A stretch of DNA of 64,000 nt from Dastarcus helophoroides (GCA_028583605.1 CM053331.1:17344857-17408856); one strand, 5' to 3'. Shown: positions 34,195 to 47,165, counted from the first letter of the stretch. A program made the numbers and translations. The notes: generated from the letters alone by a model not told the origin.

Positions 34195-36618
34195 TAAAGA
34201 ATTCCACGAAGTAAGGGTTGGAAATGTCAAAATGTGATAGTAAAAATTATTAGAAAATAAAGTTGAATAGAATTTTACAAAAAATTATAAATTAAATTAT
34301 TCTTTATTTAATGCAACCAGTGTCATAGTACAAATTATAAACAAATAGAAAATATGTACAAATATGTATCAAAAGAACCATACATATTAATATAATGTAT
34401 ATTGCATTTTTCCAATGGGCGGCAGTTGCATTACTTAGGGCTGGTTAAAAGGATGTCGAAGGTCTTTTATTTTACAGGTTGTGTTATTTCTTGACACTTA
34501 TTAGCTTTTTATTTACCCGCTTTACAAGCAAGGCAATCGCAAAACCTTAATGCTCTATTCCTTTGCCTTCTCATCAGTCACATTGCTTGGAATAATATTA
34601 ACCTCATGAACAAGACCTAGAATTTCAGTTCTAAATATGTATGCTTCATAACGAATTTATTCTTAATAATCTCTACTTTTCTTCGAGACGAAGCACAAGA
34701 GACCATCTTCAACAAAACTCTTGTCTAATCCTTTGTGTAGAATTATAAGACGACTTCCCTTGCATGATGCCACTTGTTTTCCAACTGAATAGTATGAAAA
34801 AGGAAACTTATTTGGTTATGATTGTCCCTTTAAAAGTCAACGTTACTAATGACATGATTGATCAAACCTATTTTGGTGTATCACATACAACCAATAGAAA
34901 TAATTTATTCCAATATGGCGGTTTATTGTGGTCTAACTATATCTGTTCGGTGAACAGTGTGGAGAAACTGCACACTATACCGTTAATAGAATATACCTAA
35001 AAGAAATGTTCTCCAGTAGTTGTCATGGACATGGAAATTGCACAAATTGCACAGTCACTGTTACTTAACAATTTTATCTTTAAATTCTTGTATTAAATTC
35101 ACTAAACAAGAAATTTATTATGGAACAAAATATTTTTATTTACAACCATTGTAACTGGACCTATAAGAAACGCAATAGGCTCCATTATACTAATAGTCCT
35201 TTTGGGCCATCCGGTCAGGATCCGCCAATCGCGCGTTCGAAGCGGTATGGAAAGAACGTCTTTCAAAAGTTTATCACTAAGAATACAACGTTCCATTTCC
35301 ATACGATCTTTTACCTCGAGCCAATCCTACATAATTTTAAAGCAAAGGGGATAAGTTTAAAGGGCCCCTAATAAGGTGCTGAATTTTTTTGTGAAACGCG
35401 TGTCGCCTAAGGTATGCTTGATGTTAAGAATAGTTTTGAAAGAAAGATAAATTTGTTAGTTGAGCTTGAAAATGAATTCTATGCTTTATTCCAGAAGTTT
35501 GAAGTTCAAAGTAAACATTTTCAATTTAGTAGCGACAAATTTGAAGATTTAACTGTAAGCCATATAAAAACAATTCTGTTGTGTGCACTTTTGGTTTTAC
35601 CAACGATTTCAATATATTGTTAGCACAGGAGGTAGTAAGGAAAAAAGCCAAATTGTTTTTGTATATTAAATATTTTAGTGACATTGGGCTGCACATACTT
35701 TTTTTCTTTTCCTGATTTAAATATTTCTCTCTAAGCATGGCTGTTTTCTTTACCATATTTTTAATTAAAAGTTCTCTTTAGAGTTTAAAGATTGTTTGTT
35801 TTAACCGTGCTGTAAAGCCTATTTATTGTGAAGGCAAAATCGATTTAAATGGTATCAGTAGAACAGAAATATAAATATTCATTTTCCGAACTAGTGAAAT
35901 CAAAAAGAGTAAATTTGAATTAAGCGCGCCTGCTGCTAACAAAACAAATGTTCGGCTTCATTGAGAATCGTGTAAACATTGGAAACTGGCTGCAAATATA
36001 CCCGCTCGTTACAAAAACATTCGTACGTTTATTTCCCATCATCGTTCCACTGGGATATGATGGATAAGATAAGAAAGAAGATGGAAAATCTGTGTGCTTT
36101 TCACTGACGGAAATTCGGAATTCTAGAGGGAATACTATATACCTCTAGAATGGCAGAAGAGACCGACTGAAGTACACACCATTGACATTTATTTTCTCTA
36201 GCTTTACGATAACAATGATAAGATTACAATGAAAAATTTCTTCAGCCGTTTATTCCTTTGCAGGAAATGCTCTCATAGAAAACTCGCTTTTGATATGCAA
36301 CGTAATTCAAGCTGAATAGAGGCCAGATATACTCTAAAAAACAAAATTGGCATCCGCCACAAATATGCAGCTTCGATTTTTTGCAATTAAGAGAATTGAG
36401 CTTGTCACAGTCTTTTATAAAGGATGGTTAAATTGGTGTGCTGATTACAACAAATTTCGTTTGTGTTGTGGAGTTTATGCAATTAACCAGCTTAATCCAA
36501 TGCATAAAAGTATATACTATATGCATGCGAATAAATGTAAAGCTTCAAAGAATTGTATTACTGAAGAGCAAATTTGAATTTTCGGTTGCGCTCATACGTA
36601 ATAAAATGAATTTGGTAG
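34195..36618. other. spacer
   Basis: Several short frames (34764-35000, 35120-35371, 35414-35623, 36347-36577) show no recognisable domains. Nothing else supported. Confidence 0.4.
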
Positions 36619-36960
36619 ATGCATAACATAAAGATCACTTTCTCTATTAACACATTGGATAAAATACTATTGGAATCTAGAGGAGGATCTTATAATTTTA
36701 TAAAGGATCAGAGGAGGGTTTTGTTGAAGATGTTTCTTGTGTTTCGTTTAAAAAAAACTGGAGATTATCAGGAAGAAATTCGTTATGAAGGAAATGTATT
36801 TAGGGCTGAATTCCTGGGTCTTGTTAATCAGGTTAATATTATTCCGAGCTATGTTATTGATGAGATGGCAAAGGAACATATTATTACCGTTTTGCATTTG
36901 CTTCCCCACCTTTGCGAAGTTAATCCCATCGAATTGTAATGGAAGCAAATAAAAGGCTAA
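36619..36960 (+). pseudogene. internally deleted DDE transposase remnant
   Basis: The frame at 36619-36939 ends YVIDEMAKEHIITVL, then LCEVNPIEL, then a stop, with WKQIKG following in the same phase. This resembles the C-terminal end of Tc1/mariner-IS630-type DDE endonucleases, where LPPYHCELNPIEL-like motifs carry the last acidic residue. The middle has KKTGDYQEEI, similar to a region normally just before the first Asp. The segment with the first two catalytic Asp residues seems deleted. Family assignment rests on remembered motifs. Not functional. Confidence 0.55.
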
Positions 36961-39900
36961 TTTTAAGTGACAAGAAATACACAACCTAATTGCATTGGAT
37001 AAATAATTTTAATACAACAATTTAATAATTTTTTGCACAATACTAATTCCCGTGATATTTTTACTAGCACAGAAACAGCACTTTATTATTATTTCTTGAT
37101 ATCGGGTGCACCTGTCTTTGTTGAGGGGGAGTGGCCTAACTGTATCTGTTGGGTGCACGGAGTATAATATACCAAATGAATTCAATTGATCTGTATTTTT
37201 GTTGCCAATATTTAAATTTTGTTGACAAATGCCTGTGATAGCATCCCGGGAATCAAGCTCTTTTTCAAGAGAGTATGAATCTTAGTTGGAAATATCCTAG
37301 TTTTAAATATTGGAAGTTTTAGCACCAATTATGTTGTCTTCATGTAATTTTTAATGTGTTATTTTTTTTGTGTAGAATAGAAGTCTCAATGTAACTTCTT
37401 GATGCACTAGCTAGCGGAGATATTCAATGTCAAAATTACAATTTTTAAATTTTAAGTATTAGGAAGTGTAAGTGTAAACGTGTTTTCGAAGAGATTTTAA
37501 TTTATTACGGCCAAACTTTTCTATGATTTTCATAAAAAATAAGATATCAGGTGGGGTGATATAAATGAAATAGTAAAGAGGAACGTCGTGAAGTAATTGC
37601 AGCATAGTAGCTACACTACTCTTCTAGGTGACTTTGATGGCTTTGGATAAAGTTCCGTCACGCAAATCTTCTCGCATAAGCAGTGCATTGTTGTCAACAT
37701 AGAAATCTATTGCTTGGGGATTCGTTATTATTGTATCCACGCGGACAGTCTATGCTTAAAATCGAGTAGTGGTGGCAGTTTGGTGTTTACATCTCACTTA
37801 AAAATCCTTTGTTGCGATTACTGCCAGTATAAAAGGTCTGCTCTCTTTCACTTGTAAACATAAGTTGTTTAGAAAAATGCCTTGGCTGTCATAAAAATGT
37901 TCACAGTTTACTTGATTTTTAATCTTTATAGCTTTTTAAACAGCTTTAAATAGTTTTTAATTTTGGATAGTTATAGTTAAAGTTTTGTATCCGATAATGC
38001 AGTTTTTTAGCTTTATTACTCGTTACATTCATAGATACACAATACTGTTAATATTTGAGAGTGTTGCTAACGAGAATTAGCGTGATTGTGAGGGAAACCA
38101 TAATTTTCCTTTTTATCGAATGTCACTCAACGCGCCTAAAGAAGTATGCACATTAAACAATAAAGATATTATATTTTACATTGTTTGGGAAATGCAGTTC
38201 TACTTGGGCGTGCAATATAATTTGCTTAGGAAAGATGCCCTATTTTGTGGCCACGATGGTTCTCTATGATCTTATGTCGTCACCGTTCCAGGAAATTAAG
38301 TCTTATTAGGTTGTAATAATATTACTTTTTATGGAAACTTTTCATTTCACTTACCAAGCACAGTAGAAAAAAAAGTATATGAATAATTTGTAAAAAATTA
38401 ACTTTGCCACAAGTTTTATCATTTAAATATATTTTCTACAAACAAATTTAGTCTTGAGTAGGACGTTTACTACAGTTTCGATCAATTGAAAAATTGGTCA
38501 AAATTATACCCAAGAAGATACGACACTTTCTTGGTCTCACCAAAATCGATTTATCTATTTTCAAGTTACTTGTAAACAAGCAGCGATAATAAATTTTATT
38601 GAAATCAGTAGAGTTTCTAGTCAACAGACAAGAAGTAAGGGTTTTAAAATCATCATTATTTTTCTTAGTCAAAATAGGATTTCTGCTTCACAAACGCTAA
38701 GTAAAAGTAAAAAAGGAATATCTAACAGAGAACTATGTTTAAAAATGATAACACAACTTGTAAATATGAATATTTCGGTAGCTGACAATAATTTTCAATA
38801 CACTCATCCTTGATTACCAAATTGGATGTTTCCTGTGATTAGATCACGATTGTTAAATACCATTATTAAAAAGGAAATATCGAAAACTTTTACAAGGGTT
38901 ATTATGTTTTGTCAATGCTCAGAAGATGTTATTAATAATAAGCTGCTACATAAAGGGTTTCAAATTTATACGGCTGCTTCTCGCTGTCAGAGACAGTCGC
39001 TCACACGAATAGACGTTCCTTGCATCCAGAGAACGAATTTCATTAATGAATTCCACCTTTATGATACTTCATAAAAGCTAATGAATACTCCGAAATTCTT
39101 ATTTTATATTTGTAGTCTGTGTGCTTAGCCAGGAAAATAGAAACGAAAAGACCTCACAATATACCCAATTCTTCTATGAAGAAGTAAATATAACCTTGTT
39201 TACTTATTTATTCTTTGTTGTAGTACCAACAAATTAAAATTAATGTAAATGAAAGAAGCCAAACCAAAAACTGGCCTTCCTAGAAATAATCTCGTTGTTA
39301 AATATTTTATTAAAAAGCAGTCATTTATTTAGATTGAAAATTTGATTTTTTAAAATATTCATCTGCAGTAACTTTGTTTTTATCAAAATTTCAAAATATT
39401 CAAGATTTAAGTAAACTTAGTTCCCGACTATTCGAATAAGATCATGGAGGGAAAAATGTTTTCGTCAAAGTTGTTTTTTGACACTGACACTGCTACACCT
39501 GATTACTTTGCTTTTTCGCTTTTCATTTTGAATAAAGTAATGGTTATTTCTGTTTTGGGATCCGCTATGAGTTGTTCATAAATGCATTTTTTAAAAGTTT
39601 ACTATAATTTTATTTCTACGCCAATTTAGTGCCGAGAATTCTGACAATAAAACAAAAATTAACAGAAAAATGAAAGTTAGGCTTAGAAAAGATAAAAAAA
39701 ATGATGTTGAAATTTTACTACATGAAATTTTAATAGAAAAGTCGAATTAATTTTCCTCCTAGATTTTTATTGGCCGACATTGTTATAGAATTAGAATTAT
39801 TTAGCTTTTCACGACCCAGCTTGGAAAAAAAAATACTAAACGAAAATTGTTGACGATTCTATGAAATATTTTTTGATGTTCTTTCAACACTAAAAAGATT

Positions 39901-40007
39901 TAATAACCATCTATCTATGATTGTAAATATTTATTTACTTCAATTTTATTATTTTAACTGCACCTCCTTCCTTTTTAGTTATTATTTTACTCCCATGTTA
40001 CGTATTG
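36961..40007. other. spacer
   Basis: About 3 kb without a supported gene. The 82-residue frame at 38826-39074 is unrecognised. Confidence 0.4.
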
Positions 40008-40036
40008 TTGATAAGTTCTAATGAGAACGAAACGTC
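40008..40036 (+). ncRNA. hammerhead-like motif, family S copy 1
   Basis: TTGATAA (two changes from CUGANGA), a perfect GTTCT/AGAAC hairpin with an AATG loop, then GAAACGTC. Further out, GTATTG upstream can pair with CAATGC downstream, leaving an internal loop. Downstream sequence is alignable to the 51114 copy. Probably a decayed ribozyme-like repeat. Confidence 0.38.
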
Positions 40037-40997
40037 ATTGTTCAATGCTACATTTATTATGTATTTCATTTATATTTAAAATATTTTTTTTACTTTTTTA
40101 TTTTATGTAATGTCTAAGTTTGGTCTCTTATATTTTAATTTTTAGAGTTTCGTTTTCGGTGTAAAATACACATCTAACGAGGTGACATTTTACAAATCTG
40201 AGTACATATATCACATATTCGTACATCAAAAAATGTTTCAGCTAATTGTAATAAAATTCATTTACTAAAAAAATTAAATATTTCCCAAAGTGATCAGTAA
40301 AGAGTTAAACGAACCTTATTCAAAAAATGCCAAAATAAAAAAGAAAAATTTGGAAGATCAAAGTGTAATCATAATAATAGTAAGCAAAAATGTGATGATT
40401 TGAGTTTTTGGCTCTAAAATTGAAATTTAATGAAAACATTGGAATTCTGATACGTCAAAAAATTTGTGAAAAAAAAAGTAAATAAATTAAAATTTCTACT
40501 GTAAATTCGGAATTCTCAGTAAAACATGAAAACAAAACCACTTCGTATGCACCCTCTCATAGTTGCCTGTATTCTATTTTTTCTAAAACGCTATGTTATT
40601 CCAATTATAAAGTTGATATTGATGCTAATTTTAGTTTTATTTTACACCTGGAGGAAACTGCAAATATAATGAATTTTTGGTAGGCTTTTCTTCATTTGTT
40701 ATTCAGAATGTTTAGCTATTTCACTAACTTCCTTTAAAACCAACTTTATTAAATATTTTTACAAATATTTCATTTAAGAGGAAAAAAACACTACCTGTTC
40801 GGCTTTACCCGACGTTAGTGAAGTAATGGCGAACGAGTCTAGTTATCAACAAGATGCCTTCAATTACGACAGAAATCATTAGATACCATGCCAAAGCTGA
40901 TTGATCATCTGAACATTCCTCGTTTGTCCAGTTTTTATATGATTAATACGATGCAATTTTTAATAATGGAGGGCCTCTACAATTTTCACTACAAAAA
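40037..40997. other. AT-rich spacer
   Basis: No gene seen. Confidence 0.4.
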
Positions 40998-41165
40998 ATA
41001 CTATCTCCATTAGAAAGATTAAAAAATACAATAAAAGTTGCTCTAATGCGTTTCGGTAGTGTCAGAGCCTTAGAACAACTTTTGTTGTATTTTTTAATAT
41101 TTCTTGGTTTCAGGGGACAAGATTTATATATCAATTTTTAAAGATAATTAAGGACAAGTCCATTC
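40998..41165 (+). repeat. hammerhead-like tail repeat, copy D (partly inverted)
   Basis: The right part carries the family tail (ACAACTTTTGTTGTATTTTT, GGTTTCAGGGGACAAG, GACAAGTCC). The left part is an inverted copy: its reverse complement reads CTCTGACACTACCGAAACGC followed by ATTAGAGCAACTTTT. This makes a small hairpin. Confidence 0.6.
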
Positions 41166-42182
41166 CGGAAAAAATTACATTTTGTAAAAGTGTTAAATTA
41201 AAAAAGAAAATGCTGTCTTTAGGGTTGAATTTTTAATTTATCTGTTGTGTGTTAAATTACATATTACGCAATTGTAAGTTCTTTACTGTTTATTAGTAAC
41301 TACAATTGAACCTGTTCTAAAATATTGTAAATTTTATTATTCCACCAGATGTTGAAGAAACAGCAAATATGTAAACTTAGATTTATTGCCCCAGAAATAG
41401 CGACAAAAATATGATGGTATGAGATAAAGAATCTAGCGGATAACTTCACTTAAAATATGTTTTTGGTTTACGTTGAATGAAATTTTAATTTATCAAATCG
41501 TTCTATAATCAAAGCTAATTTTCAAATCAAGAACAATTGGAATATAAGCAAGTACCATATTACAACAAGCGAACAAGATAGTACATTTTTAAATGAAGCT
41601 CTAGACACCAAATATGTAGTAAAAAGTTGCGTTAATTTTTGGATTATTTGGAGCATGTCACTGTGAACAGTTTTGTAAATTAACGCTGGATGATATTGAA
41701 AAATCAGCAAAATCCTTATTTTTTCATATAGTGGAAACTAAAAGCAATGTCCTTCTTAGTTTTTGCATCGTTGAAAACTACCCGGCTTACTAGCATAAAT
41801 ACCTCTGCAATTACTTCTCAGAAAAACTAATATAAGAAACCGTTCACATTGTAATAAATATTACTTTATAAATAAATAATTTATAACTATAAGAATAATA
41901 TGTTTCAATACTTCAAAACAATATTACATAATAATCAAGGACCGTTCGACCAAAGAAAAACTTTCTAATTTTATCAGTACAGCTTTGTATTATTTGATAC
42001 GAATGCATATTGCTATATATCAGTGTCACACGGGTCACTCCAAACCTCAGTCCCAGAAAGTGTCTTTGAGGAAAGGCTTAAAACAGCCTAGCAAAAAGTC
42101 AATGAAGGGAACAAAAGAAAAAGAGGACCCTAAGGACGAGGAACGGAGGCCCGTTAACAAATACAGAAGCGGGCAAAATACG
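41166..42182. other. spacer before the LINE
   Basis: No supported gene until the LINE. The frame at 41985-42233 overlaps the LINE start and is Lys-rich. It could include the leader or ORF1 tail of that element, but this is not demonstrable. Confidence 0.35.
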
Positions 42183-42640
42183 ATGCTTACAAATAAATCT
42201 ACATCATGCAAAAGCAGCCTCCGATGTGCTTAGCCGTAGGTTTATATGTCAACGAAAGGATATAGCGCTCCTCCAAGAACCTTGGTCACATAGAGGACAA
42301 ATCAAAGGACTCCTTAGCATGTAAAGTAATATTTAATAACCTTCATGAACATCCACGCTCCGATATACTAATAAGCGAAAAAATTTCATTTATTCCTTTT
42401 CCAGAGTTTATTACCAGGGACTTAGTTGCAGGATCTAACGTGGTGCCCACTATGAGAGGTATGTAGGAATTAGTTATTCCCTCAACATACCTCCCGGGAG
42501 ACGAAATAGTGACACCACCAGAGGGTGTCAAACGACTCATTAGCTACTGCAAAATGAGGAACAAATAACTCATAATTGGATGTGATGACAACTTCCACCA
42601 TATTTTATGGGACAGCACAAAAACAAACAAAACCATATTT
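42183..42640 (+). pseudogene. LINE endonuclease fragment
   Basis: The first segment reads NLHHAKAASDVLSRRF and DIALLQEPW, typical of the start of AP-type LINE endonucleases, then stops near 42320. The second segment has VIPSTYLPGDEI, PPEGVKRLISYCKMRN and LIIGCDDNFHHILWDS, the region with the conserved GCDxNxHH motif. The intervening part and the C-terminal SDH region are not seen. The minus frame at 42343-42540 is a shadow. Confidence 0.82.
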
Positions 42641-42649
42641 ACAAAAAAA

Positions 42650-43680
42650 CAAGATAAAATGGGCGATGAATTCCTTTGAGCCCTATAAATTACCAGGAGA
42701 AGATAAAATCTTTCCAGCCCTACTACAGCACGGCATAATGAAACCTATAAATCTACTAGCTGCAATGTTCACAGCTTGTTGCACGTTGAGCTACATTCCA
42801 ATAAGCTGGAGAGACTTAAATTTGTTCTATATACCAAATGCAGGCAAACGATCGTCTGCGTAGCCCATTAGTCTAACGTCATTTCTCCCTAAAAAAATAG
42901 GGAAAATTATGAACCAACACATTAGAAGCGAAGTACTGACAAAGAATCCGCTTCAATAAAAATCTATTTGCCTATCAAGAAGGGAAATCCACAGAGACAG
43001 TCTTACACAATCTTGTCAAAAAGATAGAAAGTGCACACCCAAACAAAGAAATAGTTCTTTGTAGATTTATAGACATAGAGGGTGCTTTTAATAACACCTC
43101 ATATGAATCCATAAAGGTAGCATGTATCAAAAAAGGTTTTGAGAAACCTACCATCGAATGGATCGTCTCCATGTAGGAGGATCAAAGCAACTTTAGGCAG
43201 TGATTCAGTCACAGTGAGCGCAGCAAGGGGTTGTCCCCAAGGAGGTGTTTTATCTCCATTGCTGTGGTCCATCGTGGCTGATGACCTCCTAAATATACTA
43301 CATTACTCGGGGCTTTGAAGCAATAGGTTATGCAGATGATATTACTGTCATTATCAGGGGCAGAAACGTCGGATTTAATGCAAAAAGCCCCGAACACCAT
43401 TAACAACTGATGTTTAAAACGAGAGTTAAGAGAACCCAAATAAAACAGATATAATTCCTTTCACGAAGAGAAAGAAGCTATATCTAACAGCTCCCACTAT
43501 AAATGATATTCAACTTAACTTCTCAAGTGAGACTAAATATCTAGGAATAGTCCTAGACCAAAAGCTCACCTGACATCCTCATTTTACTAGAATAATCAAA
43601 CGAACAACGACAGCGTTCTGGACGTGCCGCAGATTATTCAGCAAAACCTTAGGTCTAAAAACGAAAATTATCTATTGGTC
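42650..43680 (+). pseudogene. LINE reverse transcriptase fragment
   Basis: Starts with an RT entry block (FEPYKLPGEDKIFPALLQHG, then PISWRDLNLFYIPNAGK, then PISLTSFLPKKIGK). Later come the G-PQGG block (RGCPQGGVLSPLLW) near 43230 and the catalytic motif C, GYADDITVII, near 43325. It ends with the thumb start (TKYLGIVLDQKL) near 43540. Several stops and phase shifts separate these motifs. Confidence 0.85.
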
Positions 43681-43687
43681 ATATAGG

Positions 43688-44870
43688 ATGATAACTACAT
43701 CCCTGATCACATACGTTTCTTTTGTGTGGTGGCCAAAAATAACGAAAATGACAGCACAAAACCAACTGAACATAGTTCAAAGGTATGCATGTCTGGGCAT
43801 AACAGGCGCAATGAACATCTGCCCAACAGCAGCAATGGAGATAATGCTAAGTTTAACTCCTCCCCATCTTTTAGTGATAAGGGAGGCGATCAAAGAAGCC
43901 TCAAGATTACTGCAGTTAAAACAATTTAAAGAAGAAGACTTCGCCGATCACATGGGAATCCTCAAGGAATGTAGCCTGGTGATTTTAGCAAGATCGGTTG
44001 ATTATATGCAACCCACGTACAAATTTGATCATTTATTTGAGATGGACTTAGATAGCCACATTGACCTGAAGAAAAACATAAAATATTCATTTGGTTTACA
44101 GATGGATCAAAGGCAGCACGTGAGACTGGGGTGGGAATTTCTGGCCCTAACTATAGGTTCTCTAAAGCCTTGGGAAAAAACCCAACTTTCAAACAAATAT
44201 ATGCAATAGAAACCTGCGCCTACAAGTGTCTTCAAAGAAACCTGAAAGGCACAAAGATCAACTTTGACAGCCAAGCGGCAAACAAAGACTCTCAGCAGCT
44301 GCCTTGTCAAATTCAAACTAGTTTGGGACTGTCAACAAACTCTAAAGCAACTGACTAAACACAAAATGATCAGCCTTAAGTGGGTGCCAGGGCACAAAGG
44401 AATACAAGGGAACGAAACTGCGGACCAACTGAACCGAATTTTGGTTTTTCTAAAAGTCAAATCAACAATGAGGTCAAAAAATGGGAAGCAAAGTCAAGAA
44501 TTTCCCACTGAAAATTATATCCAGGACTACAACAGGCAAGAAGATTCATATCTGGAACGCTTGAAAAGACAAAGGTCTACTTAGAACTCAGCAAATCCGA
44601 ATTGAGGATCCTAACCGGACATTGCCCTATAAGGTATTACCTCAAGAAAATGGGTCAGTCTGAAACAGACTTATGTGGCTTTTGCGCAGAACATGTGCTA
44701 TGCTAGTGCGCTTGCACGCAAAAGGTACGTCCAACTCAAATGGACGTCCTTAGACCCTCCAGATCTGGAAAAACTCAATCCCTGGTCTATAATAAACTTC
44801 TACAAGAGTTTGAACCTGGGAACTACATAGATCAGGGTACGCACTAAAGATCTCCTTAGGTCGAGGTGCG
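43688..44870 (+). pseudogene. LINE connector, RNase H and C-terminal zinc-like region
   Basis: The frame at 43688-44209 holds the connector (LNIVQRYACLGITGAMN, then CPTAAMEIMLSLTPPHLLV). RNase H follows in another phase: FTDGSKAARETGVGI (Asp), YAIETCA (Glu), NFDSQAAN (Asp) and WVPGHKGIQGNETADQL (His/Asp). All four DEDD acidic residues are still visible. The tail has ILTGHCPIRYYLKKMG and LCGFCAEH, a Cys/His pattern common after RNase H in this group. Frames at 43726-43929 and 44107-44358 are shadows or phase-shifted parts. Confidence 0.82.
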
Positions 44871-46601
44871 GGGTGGACGAATAGAAACACGAAACGACCC
44901 ATATATAATCTAAAACCAATTTTGGTATCTGGTTGAATTGTGTTTGGAAGCCTTGTATATAAATTTAATTTATTTACCCCTAACCATCCCTAAATAAGTT
45001 TGGATACTTCTGATAATTGTGAAGTTGAAAATACTAACTAGTTGTAGCATCGATATCAGAATATTATTCATTTTTATCCACAGTTCATACTTTGTTTTAT
45101 ACCACGTGGAAACTTTAGCTGGCATAAATCCAGTAAAACTGAGCCAACATTTTTCTGACAAAATTTCTGAAACAGGTCAATCTCGTTTTAGATTTTTCAC
45201 ATTTTAGGCTTGTTTTTGTATTTTTTTTACAGGGAGTGAGAACGAATTCTCACCTATTAAATGGTATACCTGGTAACCTTTTGGCGAAATGACTACTTTA
45301 AGGGGGGGGGGAGAGACTTTTTCAAGGCACTGTGCGATTTTATTTTTATAAGAAAAAAAACTGGGTGGTTAAGGAAGATAGAAGTAAAAACTTAAAACTA
45401 TAATATAACAGTGTGTTTCTTTAATTTTTAAATTGTAATATCAAAAATATAAATTTCATATTTTGTAAATTAAAATTATTATTTCTCGTTTTTACATCTT
45501 TTATGCTTGCATAAGATCTAGTCTTTGATCTTGTCCATTGTAAGTTACTGCATATAAAAAAAAACCTGTCACCCTATCTAAATTTTATATATTTGCATAG
45601 CAAATATCAAAATATTTCAAAAGAATATGTTTTCAAGGTACTGATTTTTGGTGCTTATGTAAATACTTAATTTAAATTATCTTAATGCTGCCAATAGTGA
45701 GTGGCTACACTGTGTGTTGGATGAGTAGATATGCAAAATATGGAGAGATACTTAACTTTAATAATTCAAATATATTAAAACACTTTTACCTTTATGTTTA
45801 TAACAACAAGTGCTTTATAGGCAGCTTTACACGCAACTTGTATAAATAAAGGAATAATTCACTTGGCAACATGAAAAGGATACATTACACTTCTGTTATA
45901 AAAAAAGAATAAAAAATGTCAAGATGTTATTAATTCTCCTTCTGGCTTCAATTAAACTTAGTAAATGTTCAACAAATTTTTCGTCCATTCTTAAAAATGT
46001 CTACAACGGCCCCACAATTGCCCTCTTGAAGTTCCTAATTCATTAGAATTCAATTGCCTTCTCTATCATCTATAATCTAGATCGTTTCTTTGTAACTCTA
46101 ACCTATAAGATATTCCGATTTCAAAGGTAAAGCAATTTTATAACAGAAAAAATAACCTCCAAAATTGACAGATGGGAAATCTAACCAAAAACATTAATGG
46201 GATGGTAGCAGAGCAGGTAAAAAGTATTAAGTCCCTTGCAGGGAAATGAGTAACGCCGTTATATTGTAGGTTCTCCTTTCTTGTATTTATTGCCGTTGTC
46301 TCGCACGGCACATTTCAAATTAACGCTGTGGCCTAATAGAATTTTGCCAGCGTTTTTTCTTTTCTAATATATTCAGTTTTCGCTTACAGACACTTTAGAA
46401 ATAATAATGATTAGATTAAAACACAACTTAAACAATTATACTAGTATACATATTTTGGCATATTCAATTTAAATTCATTGGCGCAGTGGAAGAGCAACCA
46501 ACTAGAAGTTCAAAGAGCGTTTTTTTGTAACGCAATACCGATATATGAGGATTACATATATGGCAATTCCATCTATTTTTCCCCTATCCAATTTTTACTA
46601 C
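44871..46601. other. spacer
   Basis: A G-run at 45302-45311 and short frames only. No supported gene. Confidence 0.4.
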
Positions 46602-46642
46602 AAAATAAATAAATAAATAAATATATAAATAAATAAATAAAA
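46602..46642. repeat. (AAAT)n microsatellite
   Basis: About nine AAAT-type units with one ATAT interruption. Confidence 0.92.
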
Positions 46643-46959
46643 ACAAGACTCAAAATATGAAATTTTTATGAAAAGGCTCCAAAGGTGAACTACTTGCATG
46701 TTGACAAAGTTCAACCGTTAATAAAATTCATTTCCAATATTTTGTAAAATGTCTAATATGAAGGTATTTGTCGGATTTTACTCAAATATGTAGGACTGTA
46801 GGGCATTTCATTTTTAATTCGTTGTTCGCCTCAAGAATCCGAGAACAGAAAGAAAAACAAAGGAAATTTTCCAGAATAGGCAAATATAAGTAATTGAGCA
46901 AAAAGAGACAAATGAGTGTGTTGAGTCACTTCATTGGTGCTGTAATTCAATGTGGCCTG

Positions 46960-47165
46960 GAGAATTTCCGGATGCTACGTAGACTGCCGACGACGTCTGA
47001 AGTAATTTGAACATACGGGCGACCGGTGGAAGACGCGGGTTAGATTAATTCCGCCCTATCTCTGCGAAATTAAAGGAGAAGAAGGTCTGTCAATCGACCG
47101 ACCTTCGGGTCCCTAGTACCGACCTTAATTATCCCTCCTAATTAAGAAACTCGATTGCCTGTTGC
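46960..47165. other. GC-rich island of unknown nature
   Basis: About 200 bp clearly richer in GC than the surroundings, including GGGCGACCGGTGGAAGACGC and GTCAATCGACCGACC. No open frame, tRNA cloverleaf or LTR ends were found. It could be a decayed LTR or leader. Confidence 0.4.

Larger units (their letters stand above)
42183..44870 (+). mobile_element. decayed LINE (I/LOA/R1-like, with RNase H)
   Basis: In order on the plus strand: apurinic-type endonuclease, reverse transcriptase, RNase H and a C-terminal Cys/His region. Every domain is broken by stops and frame changes, and part of the endonuclease-RT linker is missing. Presence of RNase H after RT, and the wording of the connector, place it near the I/LOA/R1 group. 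The clade is not resolved. No poly-A tail or target duplication is evident. Confidence 0.85.

Noticed and set aside
38826..39074. 82-residue frame with several Cys residues
   Set aside because: Cys spacing fits no zinc-binding pattern and there is no similarity to a known family.
46960..47165. tRNA or rRNA fragment
   Set aside because: No cloverleaf pairing, anticodon arm or T-arm consensus could be fitted by eye.
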